Assembly (NCBI GenBank): GCA_001821435.1
Contig: MHLP01000006.1
Coordinates: 1-37,572 of the forward strand
Direction: 5' to 3'
Source: Candidatus Lloydbacteria bacterium RIFCSPLOWO2_01_FULL_50_20
GTDB taxonomy: Bacteria; Patescibacteriota; Minisyncoccia; Phycocordibacterales; UBA6899
DNA: 37,572 nucleotides
A program made the position numbers and the translations under genes. The notes beneath the pieces were generated by a model, which was not told the origin of the DNA, did no database searches, and worked only from the letters and a program-made list of their open reading frames with translations. Position 1 is the first letter of the stretch, and each line of letters opens with the position of its first letter. Below, in pieces: positions 7,936-15,909 of this stretch.

Positions 7936-8316
7936 ATGGCTACGGAAAAAAAATCTGTTTTGATCGTTGAAGACGACGCTGCGCTCCGAAAGGTGCTTAT
8001 CGACAAACTGACCAGCGAAGGTTTTGACGTGTTCGGAGCAGTCAACGGCGAAGAGGGGCTGAAGGTCGCCGAGGAGAAACATCCGTCGCTCGTCCTTCTT
8101 GATATTTTTATGCCGATCATGGACGGCGTGACCATGCTCTCAAAACTCCGCGGTTCTAACGCGTGGGGAAAACATGTGATCGTGCTCATTCTTACCAATT
8201 CCATCGATGCGCAGACGATCGCGAAAGTCTCCGGGCTCGGTGCTGCTGACTTCATGATCAAAAGTGAATGGTCGCTTGATGCGCTCGTCTCCCGTATTCG
8301 CGAGCGGCTCGTTTAA
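7936..8316 (+). CDS. single-domain response regulator (receiver only)
   Basis: 126 residues, receiver domain only: VLIVEDDAALRK, phosphoacceptor in LVLLDIFMPIMDG, ILTNSID for the switch Ser/Thr position and FMIKSEW for the Lys. It resembles its neighbour and the REC protein at 28853-29236, including a Trp-Gly-Lys/Asn stretch before the LTN/LSN motif, so the three are probably paralogues. AAGGAC at about 7918 may be a distant ribosome-binding site. Likely co-transcribed with the preceding gene; partner kinase unknown. Confidence 0.9.
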   Translation: MATEKKSVLIVEDDAALRKVLIDKLTSEGFDVFGAVNGEEGLKVAEEKHPSLVLLDIFMPIMDGVTMLSKLRGSNAWGKHVIVLILTNSIDAQTIAKVSGLGAADFMIKSEWSLDALVSRIRERLV

Positions 8317-8481
8317 AACTTTCCGGAAAAACGCTTTTGTTCCGAGGATCCGATTTTTCTCCACTGTGGAAATCTCGTTCACTTAAGGCTGGTTTCTCAA
8401 TGCGTGTAAAATGATCTCCCCAGATTGTCCACGGGTTTCTCCCCCATTGGACACTGCTTCACCGGAAATAAGTTCTAACAA

Positions 8482-8490
8482 TGATACAAT
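8482..8490 (+). promoter_or_regulatory. extended -10 promoter of NUDIX gene
   Basis: TGATACAAT (TG + A + TACAAT) lies 8 nt before the ATG at 8499. The in-frame ATG at 8481 falls on the -10 element itself and would not be transcribed, which fixes the start. Confidence 0.5.
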
Positions 8491-8498
8491 TAACCCAT

Positions 8499-8912
8499 AT
8501 GGTCAAGATTGCCGGTGGGATCGTGTGGAACCCAAAACTCGGCATCGTCGTGGTCAACCAGAACCACAACTCTTGGTCTTTGCCGAAGGGGCATGTCGAG
8601 CGAGGCGAAGCACTGCTTACCGCCGCAAAACGAGAGATCCGGGAAGAAACAGGCATTCCTGAAGAAAAACTTACTCTGGTGGGCAAACTTGGGACGTATG
8701 AACGCGACCGTATCTTGCACGATGCCGACGATACGCCTGAAATGCGCCAGATCACCCTTTTTCTCTTCAGAACAGACCATAAAAAACTCGCCCCAGAAGA
8801 TCCGATAAATCCCGAGGCGCGGTGGGTCGGGGTCAATGATGTTTCATCCCTCCTGACGCATCCAAAAGACAAGGAAATGTTCGAGTCGCTTAAAGAAAAG
8901 GTGCTCACCTGA
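8499..8912 (+). CDS. NUDIX hydrolase
   Basis: 137 residues. A complete Nudix box (G-x5-E-x7-REUxEExGU) is present at about residues 30-52, reading GHVERGEALLTAAKREIREE then TGI. The box binds Mg2+ and directs hydrolysis of nucleoside diphosphates linked to another group. The short N-terminus (KIAGGIVWNPKLGIVVV) and the spacing to NHNSWSLPKGH resemble MutT/Ap4A-hydrolase types, but the substrate cannot be read from sequence. It is a single gene that converges on the oligopeptidase gene. Confidence 0.9.
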   Translation: MVKIAGGIVWNPKLGIVVVNQNHNSWSLPKGHVERGEALLTAAKREIREETGIPEEKLTLVGKLGTYERDRILHDADDTPEMRQITLFLFRTDHKKLAPEDPINPEARWVGVNDVSSLLTHPKDKEMFESLKEKVLT

Positions 8913-8923
8913 TTATCAATAGG

Positions 8924-8960
8924 ATAAAAAAACCCCGCACGATGTGACCCGTGTGGGGTG
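8924..8960 (-). terminator. terminator after the M3 peptidase gene
   Basis: ACCCCGCAC (8932-8940) pairs with GTGTGGGGT (8951-8959) around a 10-nt loop. On the minus strand it runs into seven T residues just after the peptidase stop. It may also stop the NUDIX transcript less efficiently. Confidence 0.75.
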
Positions 8961-8961
8961 T

Positions 8962-11031
8962 TCATAACAACCGACTTTGCTCAAGGAGCGCCTTCGCCGA
9001 CGGAAGTTTCCGTCTGAAAAATGTGGTGAGGTTTTCCTTTGCGTCTCTGATGCGCGACTCCTCCATGAACTCGGTGCGGAACCGGCGGCTCACCATCGGA
9101 TTGACCGATTGACCCGTTTTCAAATGTTCCTGACGGATGGCAGCGGCAAATCTCCATGACCAGAGGTAGCTGTAGAATGACGCATCGTACCCGTCGCCGA
9201 AAATACACGGGAAATTATTCGGGAATCGGTCATGCTCGTACACAGGGAGCACACCGACTTCGGCCTGAATGCGGCGCACCACTCTTTGCACAAAACCGAC
9301 TCCTGGCGTCTTTGAATGCAGCGTGAGATCGATCAGACTCCGTTCAAGATATTCAAGCAGACTCCAGCGTCCGTAACTATCAACAACCGTACGCTGGCGA
9401 TGCATCGCGAGCAGCAGTTTGAACGGAGCAGGTTTTCCCTTTTTCCCGCGGGTCATTTCGACCAACGTCTCTATGTCCCATGCCCAGTTTTCCATAAGTA
9501 CGCTCGGGATCTCAATGACATCCCACTCGATGTTCATCGGACTCGTCGCGAGATATTCCGACTTGATGAGGACTTCCTGCAGCATATGACCGAACTCATG
9601 AAAAAGTCCAATCACGTCTTTATGTGAAAGACACTGCTCATCCCCTTCTCCCGAATTGGCCATGTTGAGATGAATGATGACCAATGGGAGGCGAATCTCT
9701 TTCCTTCCCAGTTTGAGCCTCGTCAAAACACTCTGCGTCCACAGACCTTCGGATTTCACGACTTCACCCACCCGTGCATACGGATCAAGATAGAAGCCGC
9801 CCAAGAGTTCCCCGCTGTGTTCATACACTTCAAAGAAGCGTACGTGCGGAAGCCAACCTTTGACATCCGGCCGCTCCCTGATCTTCACTCCATACATTTT
9901 CTCCGCGAGAGCAAAGAGCGTGCGGAGCACGCGGCGAAATGTGAGATATGGCTCAAGGTCGACGCCGGTAAAACCGAACTGCTTTTTGAGGAATCGATTC
10001 TTTGCGTATTCGACATCCCACGCTTCGAGCGCATATCCGAGTTCAACTTTTGAAAACCTTTTGAGCCTTCTCAATTCTTCTCTGGCGCTCTGACAGATCT
10101 TCCGGCGCATTGAGTCAAGGAACCGCACGGCTCTCCGCGGAGATTCGCCCATGAGATCCTCTGCGATGAATTCGGCGTGGCTCTTCTTCCCGAGCCGCCG
10201 CGCGACATGGTGACGCAAAAGCAACAAGCGTTCAGCCACATGGCGATTGTCAAGCGCGGCGCTGCCCGCTCCGATATCGGACGCAGCGGTAGCAAAAGCT
10301 TTGTAAACGGCTTCGCGGAGCGATCGATCATCGGCAAATTCCAAGATGGGGACGCGCATCGCATCTTTTGCAAAAATCGCCCAACCCTCGCCGCCTGCGA
10401 GCTTTGCAGCCTCACGCATCATCGCTTTTGTGCTCTTGGGAATTCCTGAAAGCCGAGACTCGTCGGTCACGAGCTCTACTTTGTTGTTGAGCGAGAGTCC
10501 GAGATTTTTCCTGAAACGTTGTTCGAGTTCCTCGATCTCCGCTTCAAGCTTGCGCAGTCTTGCTTTTCCTTTTGGCGTCAGCAACACTCCATATTGCTTA
10601 AAAGATTCGAATTGAATGCCGAAGGCGCTCTTTTCTTCTTTACCGAGCTTGCGATAAAGCTCAGTGTGGCGAAATGATCGATGCGCGCGAAAAAATCTTT
10701 GATCGGACCAGATCTCCGCATAAGAGCAGCGAAGCAGTTTCGTGACTTCTCGATATGCTTCTTCAACCGCGGGAGTGCGCATGGATGAATATAGATTATC
10801 GAGGGGTCCCTCGATCTGTGCGATACGATCTTCCACGGCCTCATAATCTTCAACCAATCGTCTGAACGTCGGCCGCTCATTCACGACCGCATCGACGAGC
10901 GTTCGAAGCTCTTGAGTAAGCGTGCGTACTTCTTCCACTGCTTTTTTCAGATCAAATGTTGACCAATCGGGAAGCATGAATATGCGCGCTTCCCCACCCT
11001 TCGTTTGTTTCTTTTCGATGAGGTAATTCAC
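8962..11031 (-). CDS. M3 family zinc oligopeptidase (Dcp/thimet oligopeptidase-like)
   Basis: About 689 residues. The zinc site HEFGH is in GLFHEFGHMLQEV, with the third ligand region EIPSVLMENWAWD some 30 residues on. Near the C-terminus YDASFYSYLWSW carries the substrate-binding tyrosines of the family. Length and helical, charge-rich composition fit cytosolic M3A enzymes, which degrade short peptides. GTG at 11031 is chosen because GGAGG lies 4 nt before it. ATG 10977 is possible. The longer frame reaching 11280 crosses the gene's own promoter and is rejected. Confidence 0.88.
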   Translation of the reverse strand: MNYLIEKKQTKGGEARIFMLPDWSTFDLKKAVEEVRTLTQELRTLVDAVVNERPTFRRLVEDYEAVEDRIAQIEGPLDNLYSSMRTPAVEEAYREVTKLLRCSYAEIWSDQRFFRAHRSFRHTELYRKLGKEEKSAFGIQFESFKQYGVLLTPKGKARLRKLEAEIEELEQRFRKNLGLSLNNKVELVTDESRLSGIPKSTKAMMREAAKLAGGEGWAIFAKDAMRVPILEFADDRSLREAVYKAFATAASDIGAGSAALDNRHVAERLLLLRHHVARRLGKKSHAEFIAEDLMGESPRRAVRFLDSMRRKICQSAREELRRLKRFSKVELGYALEAWDVEYAKNRFLKKQFGFTGVDLEPYLTFRRVLRTLFALAEKMYGVKIRERPDVKGWLPHVRFFEVYEHSGELLGGFYLDPYARVGEVVKSEGLWTQSVLTRLKLGRKEIRLPLVIIHLNMANSGEGDEQCLSHKDVIGLFHEFGHMLQEVLIKSEYLATSPMNIEWDVIEIPSVLMENWAWDIETLVEMTRGKKGKPAPFKLLLAMHRQRTVVDSYGRWSLLEYLERSLIDLTLHSKTPGVGFVQRVVRRIQAEVGVLPVYEHDRFPNNFPCIFGDGYDASFYSYLWSWRFAAAIRQEHLKTGQSVNPMVSRRFRTEFMEESRIRDAKENLTTFFRRKLPSAKALLEQSRLL

Positions 11032-11068
11032 ACATCCTCCACAAAAATGGCGAGGAACTTCTGCATTC

Positions 11069-11096
11069 ATCCTAGCAACGAAGTATGGGGTGTCAA
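11069..11096 (-). promoter_or_regulatory. promoter of the M3 peptidase gene
   Basis: On the minus strand TTGACA (11096-11091), 16 nt, TAGGAT (11074-11069). It is back-to-back with the plus-strand promoter of the non-coding RNA candidate, giving a compact divergent control region. Confidence 0.6.
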
Positions 11097-11124
11097 CGTA
11101 TAATTTGCTATAAAACAGCTCGTA

Positions 11125-11152
11125 TTGACAAATTTTTAGAAAAGAGTACAAT
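11125..11152 (+). promoter_or_regulatory. strong promoter of a non-coding RNA candidate
   Basis: TTGACA (11125-11130), 16 nt, TACAAT (11147-11152): an almost perfect sigma-70 type promoter. Transcription would start near 11159, into a region without a credible coding frame. Confidence 0.7.
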
Positions 11153-11158
11153 GTCTTC

Positions 11159-11535
11159 AGAGTAAGCCGTTGATCGTTAAGGGGGTAACTCCCTTTTCTC
11201 TCCACTCTTTGCTGTGGTTTGCTTCCGCGGGTGCTTCCGGATACAAACAGCATAGCAATGAGGCTTTCGACCCTCCACACAGACTACATAAACGTAGGAA
11301 GTGGGAACCACCGAAAACAGGTTCGGCTTACCACCGATCCGTGGGGCGATCAACGGCTGAATTCCCGACGAGTATCGGGAGTTGTCACTGACCCGGGGCG
11401 GGGAAAGTGAGATGTGACAGATTTTTTTAAAAGTCTGTCATTTCTCACCCCGCCCCGGCAAGGTGCCTCGCCTAGAGGCTACGGCCAAAGGCAAAATGTT
11501 TTGCAAACAAAAACTTGCTCCGGCAAGTTTTTTTT
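11159..11535 (+). ncRNA. structured non-coding RNA candidate of unknown family
   Basis: The core is closed by a perfect 12-bp helix, 11165-11176 with 11347-11358 (AGCCGTTGATCG/CGATCAACGGCT). Inside are several hairpins: TTGCT/AGCAA plus GTTTG/CAAAC (11209-11258), GAGG/CCTC (11260-11275), CTAC/GTAG (11284-11297), and GTGG-GAACC/GGTTC-CCAC (11301-11334). Outside follow TCCCGA/TCGGGA (11363-11380), a very long GC-rich hairpin (11393-11458), GCAAAA/TTTTGC (11491-11504) and a terminator AACTTGC/GCAAGTT with T8 (11512-11535). This is a multi-branched RNA with its own promoter. I see no match to the conserved blocks I know of RNase P RNA, tmRNA, SRP RNA or 6S RNA. The 73-codon frame inside it has no ribosome-binding site. 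Confidence 0.6.
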
Positions 11536-11593
11536 ATGACCAAGGAACATTTCGCTCAAAAATAACAATGCGCGGTAAAACAAAACTGTTGCA

Positions 11594-11630
11594 CAAAAAA
11601 CCCCGCAGCAGAGCAAGCGTGCTACGGGGT
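11594..11630 (-). terminator. terminator of the 945-residue protein gene
   Basis: ACCCCGCAGCA (11600-11610) pairs with TGCTACGGGGT (11620-11630); on the minus strand the stem is followed by six T residues. It also stands next to the terminator of the convergent RNA candidate. Confidence 0.7.
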
Positions 11631-11640
11631 CAAAACAAAT

Positions 11641-14478
11641 TTAGACAGGATTCGGGAGGAAAGCCTCCCAATCAAACTTGAATCCGGCAAGCGCGAGCCT
11701 CGCGATCTGGTCATACCGGAGATACCTGAAGAGGAACGGAAGTTGCGGTCCCTCAGCCGGAATACCGATCCACGACACGCCCGAGTTATTCGGCGGAAAA
11801 CCGTGCTCACCATACCGGTCGGTATGGACGCCGGGGGCGCACATATGAAAGAGCTTTTGTGCGGTGATCCCCGTACCGAAGAAATGCTTATCGCCGAAAG
11901 TGGTGATGCAGTAGCGGCCTTCCATGATCCTCGTCGGGTTGCCCCGCAAAAGGTCATTAGAAATCGCACCGCCAACTGTGTCGCCCCAGCTTTTCATCCG
12001 GGTGGGTGAATCGCGGAGATCCATCCCCCACTCATAACCGCCATCAACGCGAACGGTACCCCACGCACAGAAAAAGTTCGAGTACATCGGATCCCGCACA
12101 AATTTCTGCACATACTCCCGATTCTTCTTCCAATAATTTTCCTGGAGAAGCATCGCACGCATGACCCGAGCGTACATGAAGCTTTCGGTGAGTCTTCGAT
12201 CGACAGTGCGCTCGAAGTGATTCCCTGTGCCCCAATTGATGATGCCGAGGTCGCGTCCGTCTTTCAGTTTGCCGTAATGCTCGGAGACCGGCTTAACGAC
12301 CACCCCGGACTCTTTGGCGCGACGCAAGATCGCGCTGTAGTAGTCCATATTGGGCTCCATGAAGCGATCGAGCATCTCTTCCACCTGAAGCTTCGGGTGG
12401 TCAAGGCCGAGAACATCCTGATGTTCAAGGCTAAACTGCTGATACTCATTGAAGAGCCGCAAACACTCGGCACCATTCGCTTTTTGCGCACGCTCATACA
12501 TCAAGCGGGAAATGTCCTCGACATCGGTCCGCGACAACTGCTGCGGATCGGGCTGGAAATGCCCTTCGAAGTGGTTTCCCTGGGTCGGGTCGTCGTTCGA
12601 GCTCCACACGTGGATCCCGAACTTTTTGCTTCCCAAGTATCCCGAAACGCGCATCGAGTGAATGACCGCCTCTGCCAGTCCCAGTCGCCTCCGCAATGCA
12701 TCGCACCAAACGTATTCTTTGGCGCGCGAGCCGATGTGCTTGTCAGTGTCGATCATGTACCAAGCATATCGAGCGGTTCCGAAGTCCGGGTACAAGACCT
12801 TGCTTTCATTAGCGCCTTTTTTCTTGAGAGCGATCAAGGAAAGCGGGCGCGTGAGCGGCCAAAAATCCTGAGCAACGATGTCTCCGTGATATCTGAAGAC
12901 GAGCGCGCCGGGCTTGAATTGATCGTTAAACACTGCCTGCTGGAGCGGATGCACCATACGGATCGTGCTCCGGAGTTCCCTGCGCAGATATTCATCATCG
13001 ATCAAGGTCGGCGCCACAAAGATCTGCACCGAATCCCGCTTGCCGTCATGATCCGCCTCACGCACCGTGTCGCGCTCTTGAAGAGCGAACGGGTGGCAGA
13101 TCACGGTCGTCTGCGCGATGTCCTTCCGCAGGATCTTGGGACCCGCCTTCCGCGCCGCAAAATCGGCAAGAAGGGCATCTGTCACCCGAATATGGGACGG
13201 GATATGGATCGCGATCGACGGTTTGTCGTTGATGCGCAAATGCGTCGAACCGAAGCCGACGATCTCGACGTTGGGCACGAGCTCCTGCAGCATCTTGAGA
13301 AAGAGCGAACGGAGTTTCGGCGCGAACCGATTGATCTCCTGCGCAGCAATAGCGGTCGTCACCGAGCGCGTATGCTGTTTCGTCTTCTTGTCGATCTCGT
13401 CTTCACAATGCTGATAGGTCTTCTTGTCGCCGTTCTTAAGGGCATGACGCTGAAGCACCAGCTGCGCTTGGATCTCTTGCTTCAAACGATTCTGTTTCCT
13501 GGTGCGCAAGTTGTTGATCGCATCGTACGTAAGCGTATTGATGAGGAGTTCGTCCATGTACCCAAGAACCATCACGATCTTCCCTGAATACTCGGGTTCG
13601 CTTTTTTTGCCCTCCTTATCGACGGGCTTGGTCATGACTTTGTAGAGCCCGGAGAACACGTTCGCCGCACGCTCGATCGGTGTCTCAAAAACGACTTCGT
13701 CATCAGGCCGCCTCTCGAGGATCAACTCCGCTTCTTTTCGATAATCCGGATCAAGGATCTCGGTGTTGATATCAAGCCCGGAAAGCCTTGCGCGATACAC
13801 TAAAAGTGCACCCGCGGCTTTTATGATCTGCAGCGCAAAGACATTCGTGAGCACGACAACGTCAACGCCGTGAGTTTCCGCCTCCGCAAGTTTCCGGCGG
13901 AGCGGGTTTAACTCGATGTCCGGGTTGTAACGCAAGCCCAAATTCGCACCGTTGAAGACCGCCCACTTCGGATCTTTCGCTTTAACGGAGATCCGGTGCG
14001 GCTCATTGAACGAGCTCTCGGGAAGCGTAATGTCCGGGATCTTGTCGAGCCACCCTTTTTCAAGATAGCCACCCATACCGGGAACCATGACAACGCTCGG
14101 CGTTTTGGATGAAACACCGCGGATCCATTTCGATCGCTCCTTCACCCACTCGAGCGGGATGTAGGAATGGATCTTTTGCCACTCTTCGATCGCGGCATTC
14201 CACTCACTCGGTGCCAGAGACCGCAGATAGTCTTTAAGAAGATCGTGGTTCTGTTTTGACCACACAACCCCCTTCACCAACTTCGTGAAGTGTCCGAGCG
14301 AAAGCGAAGATTTTTCTTTCGCAAGTTCATTCTTATGGGCCTCGATCACGCCCTTGTAGAGAGACTCGATGCCGCCCCTCGCGACCAGCGCGCCGCTTTC
14401 AACTTTCGTCATCACAAACTGACGCAATCCTTTGACTTCGGGAAAAGCCGCAAGCGCTGTCTTCCGTTTATTAATCAT
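11641..14478 (-). CDS. large protein of unknown function, possible metallophosphoesterase relation
   Basis: 945 residues; I do not recognise the family. It seems cytosolic: no signal peptide or membrane span is seen. Features are VVMVPGMGGYLEKGW (about 130), VDVVVLTNVFALQIIKAAG (about 210), a Lys/Gln-rich helical region (about 330-390), and HVWSSNDDPTQGNHFEGHFQPDP (about 655-680) followed by NWGTGNHFERTVDRRLTES (about 780). The Asn-His pairs in G-N-H and G-T-G-N-H recall calcineurin-like phosphoesterases, but the full D-x-H/GDxxD set is not evident. The start at 14478 follows AGGAGG with 6-nt spacing, the best ribosome-binding site in the window. It is a single gene with its own terminator. 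Confidence 0.55.
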   Translation of the reverse strand: MINKRKTALAAFPEVKGLRQFVMTKVESGALVARGGIESLYKGVIEAHKNELAKEKSSLSLGHFTKLVKGVVWSKQNHDLLKDYLRSLAPSEWNAAIEEWQKIHSYIPLEWVKERSKWIRGVSSKTPSVVMVPGMGGYLEKGWLDKIPDITLPESSFNEPHRISVKAKDPKWAVFNGANLGLRYNPDIELNPLRRKLAEAETHGVDVVVLTNVFALQIIKAAGALLVYRARLSGLDINTEILDPDYRKEAELILERRPDDEVVFETPIERAANVFSGLYKVMTKPVDKEGKKSEPEYSGKIVMVLGYMDELLINTLTYDAINNLRTRKQNRLKQEIQAQLVLQRHALKNGDKKTYQHCEDEIDKKTKQHTRSVTTAIAAQEINRFAPKLRSLFLKMLQELVPNVEIVGFGSTHLRINDKPSIAIHIPSHIRVTDALLADFAARKAGPKILRKDIAQTTVICHPFALQERDTVREADHDGKRDSVQIFVAPTLIDDEYLRRELRSTIRMVHPLQQAVFNDQFKPGALVFRYHGDIVAQDFWPLTRPLSLIALKKKGANESKVLYPDFGTARYAWYMIDTDKHIGSRAKEYVWCDALRRRLGLAEAVIHSMRVSGYLGSKKFGIHVWSSNDDPTQGNHFEGHFQPDPQQLSRTDVEDISRLMYERAQKANGAECLRLFNEYQQFSLEHQDVLGLDHPKLQVEEMLDRFMEPNMDYYSAILRRAKESGVVVKPVSEHYGKLKDGRDLGIINWGTGNHFERTVDRRLTESFMYARVMRAMLLQENYWKKNREYVQKFVRDPMYSNFFCAWGTVRVDGGYEWGMDLRDSPTRMKSWGDTVGGAISNDLLRGNPTRIMEGRYCITTFGDKHFFGTGITAQKLFHMCAPGVHTDRYGEHGFPPNNSGVSWIGIPAEGPQLPFLFRYLRYDQIARLALAGFKFDWEAFLPNPV

Positions 14479-14516
14479 TATTCCCTCCTGGGGAGTGCTT
14501 TCAATGAACAAAGCCT

Positions 14517-14550
14517 GAATTCATTCTATTGAGCTTTGTTAAAATAGACA
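14517..14550. promoter_or_regulatory. inverted repeat upstream of the 945-residue protein gene
   Basis: AACAAAGC and GCTTTGTT form a perfect 8-bp inverted repeat separated by 18 nt, upstream of the ribosome-binding site. It could be an operator or a 5'-leader hairpin. Confidence 0.4.
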
Positions 14551-14596
14551 GCTTGACATCGTAAAAAAATGCCGGTCGCGTGCGAACAGAAGCTGA

Positions 14597-14624
14597 TTGA
14601 CACAACCCGCCGCGCACGTAACAT
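14597..14624 (+). promoter_or_regulatory. promoter of the triplicated membrane protein gene
   Basis: TTGACA (14597-14602), 16 nt, TAACAT (14619-14624), about 35 nt before an ATG that has CGGAGA upstream. Confidence 0.5.
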
Positions 14625-14659
14625 TGACTCAGATAGTTTCTTGTTACGGAGAATGAAAC

Positions 14660-15820
14660 ATGCTCTTTATACAACGGATCTTTGCCCATCCGACGCTCGC
14701 GCAGATCCCGCGCCCAGCGATCGTCGTGTTCATGCTCATCCTTGGCACAATGTTTCCGGATATTCCGCTTAAGGCGAGTATCACGCTCATGGCGCTCGCG
14801 TTCGTGCAAAATGCGGCCTACTCCCTCCAAAGCCGCGCCGGTAATCGCACAAGCAATCTTTACCATTTCATTGCCGCGGTCTTTTCAAAGCTCGTCTTCT
14901 TCGTCACCCTGAGCTTTCTGGTGCACATCCAGGTCACGCTCAATGTGCTTCTCACGTACATTCTGGGTACGATGCTCGGGAGCGTCTACGGTACGCGGCT
15001 TTCCATTGTTATAGAGAAGATGCTCGGTGCGGTAGCCGATCTCGGCGAAGAAGTGAAGGGTCAAGCACTGCCGCTTTCTAGGGCCATGCTCGGGCTCACG
15101 ATATTACTTGTCCTTGAGCTCGCGGCTATCGGGTATTACGGCGTTCAATATGACCTCTACATGTTGGCGATCATTGCGCTTGCTGCGTATGTGTCAGATC
15201 TACTTTTTGCCATATTGCGTGTTGCCCGCAATACCGATGCGTACTGGTTTCACTTGAGCTTCGCGGTCATTCAGGCTGCGGCCGGATTCGCCGTCTTTTC
15301 CGTACTCGTCAAGATGAACGGTGACTGGTTTCTCTTCGCTCCGTATCTGACTGGTGCGGTGCTGGGAAGCCTTATGGGCGCTGAAGCAGGAAAACGCTTC
15401 GGAAAACACCTTAAGGCTTCCTGGAACGCGCAAGATCTGAAAAAAAACGTGGTACCGCTTCCGATCAAGCAAGGTATCGCCTGCGCTTTATTGCTTGTGC
15501 CGCACCTCCTCTACTTCGGTCTTGGGAGTCTGGCACAACAACTGCTCATCCTCGGCGCTGCATTGCTCCAAACGAGCGCTTTCACCGTCATATCAAGGGC
15601 GCGGCAGCGAAATCATGAACTCTATATTGAGTGGGCATCGATCTTTTCAAATGGTATTTGGTTCGTGACGTTCAATATCCTTGTCGTCAATGAGCTTGCA
15701 GGCTATCTGTTGATCCCGTTTCTGGTCGGTACCGGCATTGGGAGTCTCTGGGGACAAGCATTCGCCATGTCTATAGAAAAACAGATCGGTGCGTTCGTGA
15801 ATACCGAAGAAAAGAAATAA
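14660..15820 (+). CDS. polytopic membrane protein with three internal repeats
   Basis: 386 residues, strongly hydrophobic, with roughly ten membrane segments. Three similar modules of about 80 residues can be laid under one another, starting near residues 43, 170 and 294. Each begins with a hydrophobic helix and a basic turn (LQSRAGNRTSN, LRVARNTD, ISRARQRNH), then a span containing FS/FA and FFVT/FVTF-like residues, and ends in a Gly-rich helix (ILGTMLGSVYG, LTGAVLGSLMG, LVGTGIGSLWG). No function can be assigned; the pattern resembles small duplicated transporter-like families such as DUF5698/DUF2179-type proteins. Start supported by CGGAGA. Confidence 0.75.
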   Translation: MLFIQRIFAHPTLAQIPRPAIVVFMLILGTMFPDIPLKASITLMALAFVQNAAYSLQSRAGNRTSNLYHFIAAVFSKLVFFVTLSFLVHIQVTLNVLLTYILGTMLGSVYGTRLSIVIEKMLGAVADLGEEVKGQALPLSRAMLGLTILLVLELAAIGYYGVQYDLYMLAIIALAAYVSDLLFAILRVARNTDAYWFHLSFAVIQAAAGFAVFSVLVKMNGDWFLFAPYLTGAVLGSLMGAEAGKRFGKHLKASWNAQDLKKNVVPLPIKQGIACALLLVPHLLYFGLGSLAQQLLILGAALLQTSAFTVISRARQRNHELYIEWASIFSNGIWFVTFNILVVNELAGYLLIPFLVGTGIGSLWGQAFAMSIEKQIGAFVNTEEKK

Positions 15821-15837
15821 TTTCTGCACATAAAAAA

Positions 15838-15869
15838 CAAAGACCCTCGGGGAACCGGGGTCTTTTTTT
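15838..15869. terminator. terminator between convergent genes
   Basis: AAGACCC pairs with GGGTCTT around CGGGGAACCG-like loop sequence, followed by T7 on the plus strand. It ends the membrane protein transcript and may act for engB as well. Confidence 0.7.
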
Positions 15870-15909
15870 ATTCTCCAAACGCGCAACAAGCAGATCGGCA
15901 GAAAACCGA

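Noticed and set aside
11170-11391. 73-codon frame inside the RNA candidate
   Set aside because: No ribosome-binding site, no protein-like pattern, and its bases are used by paired helices.
11159-11535. RNase P RNA, tmRNA or SRP RNA
   Set aside because: GAGGAAAGUCC of RNase P, the tRNA-like CCA end of tmRNA and the GGAAGGAAGCA loop of SRP RNA are not present.
12217-13587. 456-codon plus-strand frame
   Set aside because: It is antisense to the 945-residue protein gene, which has a good ribosome-binding site and coherent protein sequence; the plus frame is a codon-bias shadow.
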